Source: Castanea sativa
Taxonomy: Eukaryota; Streptophyta; Magnoliopsida; Fagales; Fagaceae
Assembly (NCBI RefSeq): GCF_040712315.1
Contig: NC_134013.1
Coordinates: 80,978,001 to 81,042,000 of the forward strand
Direction: 5' to 3'
Length of the DNA stretch: 64,000 nt
Each line of letters opens with the position of its first letter. Within the stretch, counting starts at the first letter, position 1. The position numbers were made by a program, and so were the translations under genes. This document shows positions 32,141 to 44,329 of this stretch, in pieces. The notes beneath the pieces are model-generated. The model was not told the DNA's origin. It did no database searches and was given only the letters and a program-made list of their open reading frames with translations.

Positions 32141-33649
32141 AGCCAAATTGGCCATTTACCACTTTTCGTGGAAATTATTAGCAACATACCACTGTTTACA
32201 AAATAAATAACAATATACCAATTTTTTGAAACTCGAGTTTGCTGTGTAAATCGAGTTTTAAACACTCGAGTTTCATAAATAAATAAAAATAAAATAAAAA
32301 ATAAAAACTTGTGTTGACATGGATTTTTTTTTATTGAAAAAAATGCCACATGGAACTTGAGCTTGGTAAACTCGAGTTCCATGCAACACAATACTCAATC
32401 TAACCACGCTCGAGTTCTTTGTAAATACAAAACTCGAGCGTAATGCTTTTTTTTTTTTCTTCTTCTATGGTACTCGAACTTACCATGCTCGAGTTCCTTA
32501 TAATATGGAACCCGAGTTTGCTAAGCTCAAGTTCCTTATACTTTTTTTTTTGTTCGATAATCAACAAATAAACATAAACATAAAAACAAGTAATTTTTTT
32601 TCATTTGAGCGCACAAACATATGTTTTTATTTATTTAAATAGAAGCATTATAAAATATAGAAATCTTAAAACTGCTTATGCAGAAAAAAAATGAACAATT
32701 TTTTAAATAATGCTAAACAAAAAATAAATTTATGCGGAATGCTAGAAATAGTTTATGCAGAAAATAATGAACAATTTTTATGAGAAAATAGTGAACAATT
32801 TTAATTAATGTAGAAAACAGATTTTAGGAATGCAGTAAGCAGATTTGAATATACTGTAAACATGATGTATAGAGAGCAAAACTTATTAACGTAGAAACAT
32901 ATTTTATCAATGCAGAAAAACTATTGTGAAATTGAAACATGAAAAAACATTTCGATTTGGCTTTTAAATTTGGAAAACACAATTTCACGAGATGTTTTAT
33001 GAGAAAACAGTGAACAATATCTAAACATGGTGTGCTACAACCCGCCAACAAAAAAAAGTTGTCAAAACAACTTTCACATCATCAACCAAACATTTAGATA
33101 TACATAAAAAATGTTTCACATTCCTCTTAGAATGCTTCTATTTACAATGCTTATATTGTAATAAATAAAAACATATGTTTGTGCATTCAAATGGAAAAAA
33201 AAAAATATATATATATATATATATTTTTATGTTTATATTTATTTTTTGATTATCGGAAAAAAAAGTATAAGGAATTCGAGCTTAGCAAACTCGGGTTCCA
33301 TATTACAAGAAACTGAGCTTGGTAAGCTCGAGTACCATAGAAGAAAAAAAATAGAGCATTACGCTCGAGTTTTGTATTTACAAAAAACTCGAGCGTGGTT
33401 AGATCGAGTATTGTGTTGCATGGAACTCGAGTTTACCAAGCTCGAGTTTACCAAGCTCGAGTTCCATATGACATTTTTTCAATAAAAAAATTCACGTCAG
33501 CACAAGTTTTTTTATGAAACTCGAGTATTTAAAACTCGATTTATACAGCAAACTCGAGTTTCAAAAAAGTGGTATATTACTACTTATTTTGCAAACAGTG
33601 GTATATTACTAATAATTTTTACGAAAAGTGGTAAATGACCGATTTGGCC
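32141..33649. mobile_element. Non-autonomous MULE with ~510-bp terminal inverted repeats
   Basis: Flanked by a perfect 9-bp duplication ccactatag (32132-32140 and 33650-33658), the size made by Mutator-like transposases. The left end reads agccaaattggccatttacc and the right end, reversed, ggccaaatcggtcatttacc. The two arms (32141 to about 32650, and about 33130 to 33649) match over their length with scattered differences and include many CTCGAG or near-CTCGAG motifs. The roughly 480-bp centre is AT-rich with degenerate 'atgcagaaaa' repeats and no transposase. Apparent frames in the arms are read-through of the repeats. Confidence 0.9.
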
Positions 33650-33741
33650 CCACTATAGTCCAAGAAAGACCTATAGTAGCATTTTTAGGACCTTTAGTGG
33701 CGTTTCATGAACGCTACTATAGACCCAATTTTTTTGTAGTG

Positions 33742-35536
33742 AACTAATGAAAGAATATATATATATATATAATAGTATTTCTTTTTTTCTAAATTTCTTT
33801 AAATTAGTTTGGAGGAAAATTTCTCTAATCCACTGTCTAAACTCAAATAAATATTTTCAATGTACTTCTAGTCTATAACCATGAAACTTGTTTAGATAGC
33901 TCATTGAGTCATTTCTAGTGGTATTGTGTAGGGCCAGTAGGGGTGATTGCACCATAACAATAATGCATCCTCTCACACTCGATTTCGTATTTTGTCTCAT
34001 GAGTACCAAGGTACGTACGTACATAGTTGCCATATACTTGCACAGTCGAAGAGATCAAGAAACGCTTGAATGAATAATTTTTTGCATCTTTTTTTTTTTT
34101 GGTGACATAATTAGTCCGTCAGAGTGAAAAGCACATTGAAGACATACAGAGGCCACCGATCACACGGATGAAGTCCACTACCAGCATTACAATGAAACTG
34201 GGTTATATGACTTATATCTATGAATTATGATTGAACTGTACCAAAGTCACTAATAAGGTGATCGAGGAAAACCTTCAGGACCAAGCCTTAGAGGAAGTAC
34301 TTGACAAAATTTCAGTGCAGGTTAACCCATAGTTTGGTGAGTGGAGCTGATGTCGAGCACTTGATAGTGAATCGTAAGACATTCAAGGAATGTTTTTGGA
34401 AAAGATAGTAAATTAGAAAGGGTGCAAGCTGAAGTAATAGAACATATATAGTAGTGTGAGCACATATATATGGCCTATCACTGATTGATGTCCATATATA
34501 ATAAGCTAGGAGGCTAGGTCACTTTATTTGGGTGCCGTATTTGTGTCAGATACTTGATATGTTTGAGACATTTTTTGCATGTGTGGCCTAGTCATTTCAT
34601 TTAAAAAAAATGCAAGACACAGCTGGGACTAGAACATGAGAACAAGATGAATAAAAAACTTTTTCACAAAATAAAAAAGAAATGTTCATGCTTTGAATAG
34701 TAATAGTGCATTTGAAAATTAACAAATATCTTTATTCTAGTTTGTATTCTAATTTTTTAAAATCTTTAATGGTCATGGATTTGCATTTTTATTCATCATT
34801 ACTCTTAATTTGATTATATTTAATATGGAGTATTATAGAAGAAATACGAGCTTAACAATATATAGAAAAAATAAATAAAAATATATTTAATATATATTTA
34901 ACAGATATGTCCCTTGTGTCCTTTTTTTTTTTTTTCAAAATTTGTCGTGTTACCGTATTATAGCTTACCGTACATGTGTCTGTGTTTCTTAGATAAAATG
35001 AGTCATAGGTGGGAGTTAGCATGTGACCTGCTAATTGGTACCAATATATTTTTATGCTTCTGTGTGTTGTTTATCCTCTTCTTAAAAGAGTGGAAGAAGT
35101 TAACATTGTAGGAGGTGATCACACTGTAATAATGGTGGACCCACGTACTCACACTAAATATCCTATTTTGTCTCCTAGAAAAGTGATGATAGTTTCTAAT
35201 AGATAATGTATGTGACTCTTGCAAGTTGCAAGGAGTTGAATTTATTCTCAAGTTACAATCCTTCAAAGAGGGTGCAAACTCTACATGAAAGGGGTACAAA
35301 GTATCTATAAATAAATCCCAAATTGTCTAAGTCATTTCAGTTGTGTCCCTCTTATTTGTAAAGAAATTCTTTGCATGCATGTGATATCCACTCTGGATTT
35401 TCATTTATCTATGCCCAACATTTTAACAAAACTCATGTATAGTCACATGGATGAGAAACTCTATCGTTGTGGTCACCTGCACGGTACAAACAATGTCACT
35501 TTCTACAATAGCTTTTTGGGTACCCCCAAATTAGGA

Positions 35537-35590
<54 letters not shown>

Positions 35591-37016
35591 AGGCAACCAC
35601 TGTGGGGAAGAACTCTTCTCGTTCAAACTTTCTGAAAAATGATCATTATTCTTTTTTCTGTTAGAACAAAAGAGGGTCATTATTGTCATGAAAATCATGA
35701 GGCAAAAATTAAATAAAAATGGTATAATCAATATAATATAATTGCTTGAGCAAGAAGTCAACAAACCGGATTTTCATCCATTGCTTGTAACTAAGGACTC
35801 ATTCACTACTATCCAAAAAAAAAAAAAGAGAGACTATTCACTATGTTAAATCTTTCATTTTCCTATACATTGAGATCCTATTGGCGAAAGTTCTTCAACG
35901 ATGGTGACAATTATGCCATGTTAGACAACCGCTTAAGACGAAAATGTAAATTTTTTAATGTTACATGCATGTCAATTAGATTTAACCGAACATGGGTAGA
36001 TTTGATGAGACTTCAGGAGGTAAAAGAGAAAGACCAAAAAACACAAACAAAAACCTCTATTTTTTTTGTTCAAATAGATGCCAAAGGGCCGTAACTTAGG
36101 AGTTTAAGGAAAATACTTAGATAATGTCATAACACTTGTGAAAGCTCAAAGTAGTATGTGTTTCGGCCATTTCGAGATTAAATAAGAATTGCCCGAAATT
36201 TATGTTTCTAAAGAATTAGTAACAATAAACTTAAACCTTGAGGATAATCATGAGTCATGCCCCCATCAAAACTCAAAGTGTATCTTACAATTTTTTACGA
36301 GGATGCTATCCAGATGAAACCTTATAAGATCAACCAACATCTTTGATGAGAGAGAATTGTCAATGAGTCTGAATCAATGATAATTTTTTTGTAAACGGGG
36401 ATGCCCTTTTTTTTTTCTTTTTTTTTGAGAATCATATTTTGGACCTAGTAATGGAGTTAGAACCAAGGTTGCATGTGAAGTATGTAAAAGAACTACACTG
36501 TAGTCTGTACATTACTAAATCTATAGTAGCCACATTTAATGTTTCATATGGTTGGAAGGATTTACAATCAAAGCCCCTTTATTCCTAGGTTTCCTAATGG
36601 ATGAATTGTATTTATAGCTTTGAAATATGGCACCAAAGTAGTGATGGAGAAAAGAAATATGTCAGTGGTATCTTGACTATAAGCTCTAAACCCAAGTGTC
36701 AAGGGGGGGCAGCTAGTATGATCAAGATTGAGTCCAAGACTATTCCAGATTTGTTTAGATTTGAAACAGTCTCAACAGTACATGTGATAGCAAAAGCATC
36801 CTCTTTCAAAAATCCGCATCTTTAAACAAGTATCTGAATGACAAAAATTTCTAGCAAATCTGTCAGAATTCGTGGCAAATCTATCATGAAAAGCAGGCCA
36901 AATATATAGGAAGTCATATTGTTTGAGGAAATTAAATTTCCAAATGAAATTCCTTGTACTTGATTTTGTAACAAATCTTTGACAGACTTAGAGGAACAGA
37001 TACCATTAGAAAAATT
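33742..37016. other. Intergenic, no gene seen; (AT)n at 35540-35584
   Basis: AT-rich sequence. Short frames at 34914-35111, 35375-35764 and 36601-36825 have no family signature, and those crossing the microsatellite only repeat Ile-Tyr. Confidence 0.55.
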
Positions 37017-37698
37017 TGTTGGAATTATTCTGCAAATAATTTATTTTTGTGATTTTGTGAACAACATAAAATAAAGTAAAACTTACGGACTAATAAATAA
37101 CATATACACAGATCCGGGTGTGAATGTACAAGAGAAAATAAAGTAAAACTTATATAGCAATGAATACAAAATTGATTAAGGTTGGTGTTTGACACTATGT
37201 CTTTAGCATAGATTTCGCCCTTTACACTATTCAATGATGTTTTGAGTCCCTCAAATTTCTGTCTCTCAAGATACAATGATCAACAACATGCATAAGAAAC
37301 ACTACAATCTTTGTGCACAACGATTAGAACCATGTCTCTCTCTTTCTAAAGATTCTTATGAATGAATGAAAAAACTAATTAACTTTTCTAAAGACTTTAT
37401 GAATGAATGAAAAAATTAATTAACTTCCTAAAATGAAAAAGGGGAAGCCTATTTATAAGCACATTGACACTATTTTGGAATAGGTGCAATTGTGAATAAA
37501 CATGTTATAAACTCGTACCAGTTTAGAAAAAGTACAATAACCAGTGGACATATTGGTTCGGAATTAAGTACAATGTGCACAAACAAACATTGAAATAAGT
37601 CCAACCCACTTGAGCCAAAACTCAAGGAATCAATTTCTCATTCACACCTTAATTGTTTTGGGTAACTGTCCATGATACAATAAATCATTTTTCCAACA
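37017..37698. repeat. Solo LTR candidate (682 bp)
   Basis: Begins TGTTGGAA and ends TTCCAACA, an 8-bp perfect inverted terminus typical of plant LTRs. A 4-bp aatt flanks it on both sides (37013-37016, 37699-37702). A TATA-like tatttataagc lies near 37450. It contains an imperfect tandem duplication of about 45 bp around 37345-37428 ('tatgaatgaatgaaaaaa'). No internal region or partner LTR was found. Confidence 0.6.
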
Positions 37699-40600
37699 AA
37701 TTTGGTCTAAATAACACCTTTAGAAGCTCAAACTAAATATACCTTTAATTAAATTTTTTATTGAAGTGGGAATTAGCGTTAAAACTTTGGTCATTGCAGC
37801 AGATGAAGAGCTAGGAATATGGGAAAGAAAATCCAAATTGATTTGAGTTACGGGCTAGCCCAAAGAACTTCCCCTCCATTAAGCAGATTCCAACCTATCT
37901 TAATAGCAAGAGTGGCTGTGTTACTGACCTTAAATCCAAACCAGCAACATTTTTAGGCATGGTAACCATGTTCCAGTTATCCAAATGAATTTTCTTATGT
38001 ATTGTCCTCTACTCCTGGTTGTTGCCTCAAAGAAATTGTGTATTGATTTGGTCCAACCTGTAAGCAACCCAACTAGCTAGCTTCTTCTTCTTCTTCTTTT
38101 TTTGAGAAACAACCCAGCTAGCAAGCTAAATGTTGATATATTTCATATTTGTCATCATTGTATAATATTGTTTTCCTAAAAAAGAAAAAAGAAAAGAGGT
38201 TGAGTAACTATCTTTTTGAGCCGGATGCAACCCACATGTCCTATCATCTATTTCCTTCAGTTTCAAGTCCGACCCTACTACTATGTTTGGTAAAATGTAG
38301 GGGAAATGAATGAGAGAGAATGGAAAGAAAAGAAATATTTATCATGTCATTTTGTGTAACAAAAAAAAAAGTGTTATGTTATCTTAACATAATAATTTTA
38401 AATAGGTTCACATTATTTATTTTTTTAAGATTTAAATAGAATCACATATGAAGGAGGACAATTAGAAAATATTAAATGATTCTTTTATAAAAAAATATTG
38501 ATTGAATGATTAAATTCATGTGTTTCTTCTCTAATTTTCTTGAAAGAAATATAGCATTAATGAAAAAGAAAGGAAACACTTATCAAAAAGAAAAAGAAAA
38601 AAGATAAAAAAGAGGAAATATCTTATTCTTTGGGGGACAAAAAAAAGGAGAGTAACCCAAATAATTAAATATTATAGTTACACCCTCTTAGTCTTTCTCT
38701 TTTCATTTTCATTTTTATTTTTTCTCGCAATGCTAGAAAAGAAAAGAAAATAGTGGACCCAGACATACAAGGGAGATTCCTTTTATTTTCTTTTCCTTCC
38801 CATTTTTTTTTTCCTTGCATCCAAACATGGAAGAGATCCTCATTTCAGTGAAATCATAGGACAGACGTGTCATTAGTGAAAAGGCTGCATCTCTTTCAGC
38901 ATTCGTTGGGAATAGTGAGCAGCCAATGAGAGGTCGATACGTGGGCTAGTGGAAAGCAGTTCACATGAAGAATTGTACTTTTTTGGGTACTTTTATAGTT
39001 ATGGCCAAGCTGACCTAATTCTTATAACAATCGTCCACCTCTTTTTTTTAGGAGCGTGACAAACACAGTCCTCCTATAATAATTTGTGTTATCAACAGGT
39101 TTTTCTTCTTTTTTTGTGTGTGGATATAATACATGCACAAGCTTTTTGCAGAACATGATATAGTGATTAGTGAGTTGGAACTTGGAACAATGTCAGATAC
39201 ACAATGAAAAAGAAAGAAAAGGAAGCCATACATATTAAGAAGAATAATACTATTGGGAATGATATGAAATATTTGCTTTTTATGTGTTGAGATTGAAAGT
39301 TGTAGAAGCCTAAAAAAAAACACATACAATACCCTTTTGATAGAATAAAAACTAAACTATTAAGTTCTGATAGTAAACTTTGAATTCACAAAGGGTTTTT
39401 TTGAATCTACAAAGAGATAAACTGGAATTTACCAAAAGGCAAAAGAAGAATTCGACAAAAGTAAGTTGGAACAATGAAAAAGAAAGAGAAGGAAGCTATG
39501 CATATTAAGAAGAATGATACTATTGGGAATGATATGAAATATTTGCCTTTTATGTGTTGGGATTTGTGGTAAATTTTGGAATGTAGAATGGTTCATTTAT
39601 ATTGTCACAAACTATGAGTAACGAGGCAAAAATGAATTAACATACAAATTTGATATTTTTTTTATGGGAAAACAAATTTGATTTGATGAAACAGTATACC
39701 AAGGCCTGCATATTTGATGAATGGTGTTATAATCGTTTTTAAGTATTTTTCAATCATCTTTCCATATATATATATATATTATTTGTTTTTTTACTTGACA
39801 TTGTGTGGTACATGAATTTCTTTCAGATTTTTTTTTTTCCATTTTCAATCTAAAGTATTTTCCAAAAGTTCCCCCAATTTTGAAAGAGGAATTTTCATTT
39901 TTTTTATTGGCTAATTAGTAATGGTTCAACTCCCCTCTTTCTTCTGTTATTAATTACAAATGAGTTTTCCTCACTAGCTAGATGAAACCAATGAGTGATC
40001 ACCACAACTTTCATTTATTATTACTTAATAAATACAATAAAGTCAGAGACATTACAAAAAATTACAACATTCTCACATTAGCCTAGCAACTCACACTTAG
40101 CCTATCACAATTATCAATATAATTTTTTTAATGGTTTACGTGTGAAGATGTTAAGCTAATTTGGAAATATTGTAAATTTTTATAAATCTTTGTTCTGTTA
40201 GTAGGACTATAGCAAATAATCTCTATTGACCTAAATCAAACCCCACAAGGATACATGAGTGGTGGATTCATTGGTCTATGCCATGATATAAACTCAGAGG
40301 TTTCATGTTCAATTTGTCACATTATTGGTTCATGTGGGTTTTCAAGATGTCTTATTGGTAAGGAGTGTAATAGTTTGACCAAAAGTTAGGACACCAGTTC
40401 CCTCAGGTTCAAAATTATGCCTTGTAAATGTCAAGTAGTGATGAAAATTCATGTTAGTGGGTTGTATTTGTGTTGTGTCATGTCATGACAAAAGTATTTG
40501 AATACATAACTCAACTCTAACACAATCCGTTTATTTAGTGGGTTAACACGACATAACTCATTTCAATTTGTTTAATATATAATCCATGAAAAATAAAGCG

Positions 40601-40746
40601 AAAATAGAGTTTTTCCCCTTCTTTATGTTGGTTAAAAGGGTTAGGAAATATACACTATAGAATTTCAAGATTTATCAATTAACCATTAGATTTTTTTTTT
40701 CTACTAAATTATTTTTAGAATTCAAATTTATGTTAGATAAAAATGA
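37699..40746. other. Intergenic with a ~290-bp-spaced duplication
   Basis: 39178-39300 and 39468-39570 share long blocks (ggaacaatg..., aaaaagaaag, tattaagaagaat, gatactattgggaatgatat, gaaatatttg, ttttatgtgtt), an imperfect direct duplication. A possible SINE-like stretch lies near 40250-40330. No gene seen. Confidence 0.5.
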
Positions 40747-40892
40747 CACTTATTAGCATGAATGGAGTCATTTCATGCTAATAAGTGTTTGTGGGGTGTG
40801 GGGGGTATGGGCCAGGGTTCAAGTCTTCAGGAAAAAGTTTCATACACATATACACTTAAATTAGGCTAGAGTAAAAATTATATCTTGTATAA
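40747..40892 (+). mobile_element. 5'-truncated SINE family A fused to a 16-bp hairpin
   Basis: From 40781 the sequence matches the interior of SINE family A (ataagtgtttgtgg, box-B-like agggttcaagtctt at 40814-40827, then attaggctagagtaaaa and tatcttgtat), followed by an (AT)n tail to about 40937. Its 5' half is missing. At the break, cacttattagcatgaa (40747-40762) and ttcatgctaataagtg (40772-40787) form a perfect inverted repeat with a 9-base loop. Confidence 0.65.
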
Positions 40893-40896
40893 AAAT

Positions 40897-40937
<41 letters not shown>

Positions 40938-40940
<3 letters not shown>

Positions 40941-42225
40941 ATTGAATGGTAAGCAAGTGAATATAAAATTGACTCATTTAAAGTGTGTCAATCCACTCAA
41001 ACATGAATTCATTTAAACTAAATATTAACCTATAAAAGATTATGTCAAGTTTGTGTCGTATTCAAAGGTCATGTCAAATAATGCAACCCTTGCCAAGAGT
41101 TTGAAGTTGAGTGGTATAACTTGCTCTCCTTTATTACAAAACCAAGATAATTATCCCTCCCCTTTATAGAAAGTATCCAATTATCAAAAATAAAAATTAT
41201 ACCTTGTAAAGAAAATTAGCATTATTGTGCTTTAAGTAAAATATATGCTGAGAAATTGAGATGCATGTTATGAAATGACAAAAGACATTGTAGTTACTAC
41301 TTTCCCGTAATGGGACAAATTTAGGCGTAGAGCACCCAATTTGGGAAAATAGTTAACACAAAGCTCATCTCTTTTTTCTTTTTTCTTTCTTTTTTTAAAA
41401 GTAAAAGCTCATGCATTACACAAAAGGCAAGAATGTAACAATTTGGATAAATAGACAACGTAGAAGACAAAAAATAAAAGAGAGAAGCTATTTGCATGGC
41501 ATTGCTTGTAGTTTAGAGATTGCTTTAAATGTATTGAAGGACAACTACATATGCTATTTCATCTCTCTGTTAACGCTTCTGTTTTGTTGAATTGTTGGCT
41601 GGCATGGCCAATTGGCCATATTTCTAGCATAACGTACTCTTTCTGGCTGTAACCTACCATCTATGCCACTGTACGCAGCTTCACGCTGTGTACTATATCT
41701 AGCATTAAGATTATGGTGAGAAAGAAATTTAAACACATACAAGAGCCCTTCAAAAAAAAAAAAAAAAACACATACAAGAGAAAGAGAAAGAGAAACTTCA
41801 GCTAAAAAATAAAATTAAAACATGTAGTAAAATGTAGTAAAGCGTGTTGTATATTGAATAATTTCTATTTAGACCTTTTTTTTTTGTGCTCCCTTTCCTC
41901 TAATTAATATTTATTTTTTAACCAAAGCAAGCAGAGTTTATTTGTTTTTTTTTTTTTTGAAATTTGGAAGATGGAGTTACAAACATTACTTACTTGCACC
42001 CCATGGATTGAACGATGGGTGAACTTGCCATGGTTAATGCACATTTATGGTATTTCATTTCTTTTTCCTTGAAAGAAAAAAGAGTTCATTTGTTAATTGT
42101 CTTTTTTTTTAAGACATTACATAATTTAGCTTAATATCACTGTACATCAACATTAAATAATTCATTTAATTTCTTGATAATTTGATAGTTTGAAAAGGGA
42201 GGATTCAAACACTAATTATCCTAGT
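40938..42225. other. Intergenic, no gene seen
   Basis: AT-rich. A minus-strand frame at 41742-41554 was inspected and shows no family pattern. Confidence 0.5.
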
Positions 42226-42239
42226 TAATGAGAGCAAGT

Positions 42240-42244
<5 letters not shown>

Positions 42245-42296
<52 letters not shown>

Positions 42297-42467
42297 TTTT
42301 ATACAAGATATAAATTATTATATAATTACCTAATCTAAGAGTATGTATGTGAAGCTCCTTTCTAGAAACTTGAACCTCTCTTCTAGAAACTTAAACCCCG
42401 ATCGTTGCTTTCCACACTCTACAAGCACTTATACTTATAGAGTGACTATCGCGCTAACGGCATGCGG
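42245..42467 (-). mobile_element. SINE family A, minus strand, with 19-bp target duplication
   Basis: Box-A-like TAGCGCGATAGT (minus strand, 42455-42444) and box-B-like GGGGTTTAAGTTTC lead to a 3' tail that has become an (AC)n(AT)n microsatellite (42245-42294). The flanks taatgagagcaagttatat at 42226-42244 and 42468-42486 are identical over 19 bp, the type of target duplication left by LINE machinery. Confidence 0.9.
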
Positions 42468-42570
42468 TAATGAGAGCAAGTTATATCTTTAAGTTACAAG
42501 GCTTTTGACATTTATAAAATATAATTTTAATTATAAGGAAAAGTAATACCATCATAATTACTTTGCTAAG

Positions 42571-42573
<3 letters not shown>

Positions 42574-42616
<43 letters not shown>
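42574..42616. repeat. (AT)n microsatellite
   Basis: About 20 AT units followed by tatagaattt; the words 'tgctaagtattat' and 'tgctaggtattat' flank it on either side. Confidence 0.8.
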
Positions 42617-42619
<3 letters not shown>

Positions 42620-42889
42620 AATTTGCTAGGTATTATTACTTCCATGTAATTGAGTTTATTTTTTAAATAAAATAATTCTTGTTTTTAGAAGAAAATTGCA
42701 TCCATTAAAAGAAAAGAAAAAAAAACTCAACTACAATTGGCTAAAGTTACAAAGATTAGGTTTAGAGTAACATCCTCCATCCATACTTGTAAACCGCTAA
42801 TATGTCTAGCATGTTTAGCTAAGTTATGAGCAGTGAAGTTGCATTGTCGTATGGGGAAAGGTGATCATCTTGATGGTCTGTGCAAGAGA

Positions 42890-43150
42890 TTTAATTTCAT
42901 GCATCTACCAAATTACCAAACAAGGAGAGGGATACATCATCACAACTAAATGCTTTAAACATGATCTCAGAATTGCCCTCCAAGATCACAGAGGAGAAGC
43001 CACACTCACTAGCAAAACGAAGAGCTCTAACAGCTGCCATACATTCCACCGTGTCAATTGAGGGAGGTAGAGTATCCATGTTTGTCATAGAAGCTAATAC
43101 CAATCCCAAATGATTGCGAATGACAACACCAAAACCAGCTGAGCAGAAGC
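42890..43150 (-). pseudogene. RNase H-like (RVT_3) remnant, probably LINE-derived
   Basis: Minus strand reads GFGVVIRNHLGLVLASMTN, then VECMAAVRALRFASECGF and VILEGNSEI. This is the pattern of the plant RNase H-like domain found at the end of non-LTR retrotransposon polyproteins (E in 'VECMAAVRAL', and a position normally Asp reads Asn in EGNS). Only about 85 residues survive, with a frame change, and no reverse transcriptase is nearby. Confidence 0.75.
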
Positions 43151-43245
43151 AATGGTTCTAAAAAAATTCTAATGCAATTAATTCCCTTTAGTTTCATATT
43201 CCAGAATGAATTAACACTAGACTACCTTTAATTTCATATTTTAGC

Positions 43246-43395
43246 TAGCTTAATTGGTAAAATCTTTAATAATTGAATAAAAGATTTGGAGTTCAATCTC
43301 CGCCTATACTAAAAACTGATTGGTATCTTGGTTTGATGATAAAAAGCTATTATCAAAGGTAGAAGCCGTTAAAATTCTCTCTAAAAAATAAAGAT
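43246..43395 (+). mobile_element. tRNA-derived SINE, family B
   Basis: Box-A-like tagcttaattggtaa (43246-43260) and box-B-like ggagttcaatctcc (43288-43301) sit about 30 bp apart as in a tRNA promoter. The body then reads 'gattggtatcttggtttgatgataaa'-type sequence (in short pieces: gattggtatcttgg, tgatgataaaaagc). A partial copy may exist at about 20428-20505. No target duplication could be confirmed. Confidence 0.7.
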
Positions 43396-44180
43396 GGGCT
43401 AAATATAATTTGACTACAAGGTAGACCATTAATAACAAAATTTTCAAGAGATATAAATTAAAAAAAAAAAAAGATTCTTTTTCATTAATCACGGATTTTT
43501 TTTTTTTTTCCTTCTTTAGTGAAAACTAGAAACATCTAGCTTACAGCAAAGAAACAGACAAAAGGACGATAATGCACCTTATAAAAGTAAATTTTCTTCC
43601 AAAGTTCAAATTGTTTTTTTTTTTTAATCTTCGAATGTTAGTAGTTGGAATGGGACGATTCTCAAAAAAAAAAAAAAGTTGGAATGGGACCAAATTATTT
43701 AAGGAAGGGCTCAAGTCACGGGTCCCTCACAATCAATAAAAGAATATATTTTTTTTTTTTTGTTAGGAGCAGTAAAAATATTTCCAGAATGGGGATATTC
43801 GAAGATCAATAGCATTTAAGGCCTAAAATAATGACCATTTCTGCCGAGTAATAACTTAGCAGAATGTTCCATGGTTGACCATGACATTTTTTACACATGT
43901 AAACTTCTTTTCAAATCTGGTATTATTAAGAAATAAATAAAAATTAAGGAGTCATTAAATTTTTTGTTTTTGTTTTGAAAAATGAGTCAGTATTTGGAAT
44001 TATTAGTAATATTTATAAACTTTAATAACCTTATTATAACCCTTATTACCATATAATTTCTACATGAAAAGCATACTTATGATAGACATGATTAAATCAT
44101 TGGTGCTATAAAATTTTAGCTATATGGAGGGAGGACCCCATTGATTTTGGCTGACTATAATTTAATAGTCTCAGAAAGTA
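43396..44180. other. Intergenic upstream of response regulator gene
   Basis: AT-rich with several A/T homopolymers. No gene seen. It probably includes distal promoter sequence of the downstream gene. Confidence 0.4.
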
Positions 44181-44329
44181 CATTTGACTTACAAACCACT
44201 ATTACCAGTATTTAGTATTTTTGTTTTTTTAAGTAAAGGGGTTAAGGGTCTATCAACTTGTCGTGGACATGAGATGTATATTATCAAACCAAAAGGGTGT
44301 TGCACTGTTTTACTTCCATATGGAGACCA

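Larger units (their letters stand above)
31311..33741. mobile_element. Small CACTA-like element carrying two nested insertions
   Basis: The right end (33708-33741) on the minus strand reads CACTACAAAAAAATTGGG then TCTATAGTAGCGTTC, the classic form of a plant CACTA terminus with 'ctatagtagcg' subterminal repeats. The left end near 31311-31370 is degraded but still reads cctatagcagc...aaacgccattatag. Without the solo LTR and the MULE only about 250 bp remain, with repeats of 'actatag' and 'aacgcc'. It is a non-autonomous, MITE-sized element. No 3-bp duplication could be confirmed because the left tip is eroded. Confidence 0.65.

Noticed and set aside
32050..33485. Frames at 32391-32050 and 33246-33485 as proteins
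   Set aside because: They are mirror translations of the MULE inverted arms (shared CCMELEFTKLEF), so they reflect the repeat and not coding selection.
35375..35764. Frames containing Ile-Tyr repeats
   Set aside because: They only translate the (AT)n microsatellite at 35540-35584 and its flanks.
41554..41742. Minus-strand 62-codon frame
   Set aside because: No family resemblance, no neighbouring exons, and composition like the surrounding intergenic DNA.
43246..43301. Functional tRNA gene
   Set aside because: Box A and box B are spaced like a tRNA but there is no acceptor stem or anticodon arm pairing; the downstream body identifies a SINE.
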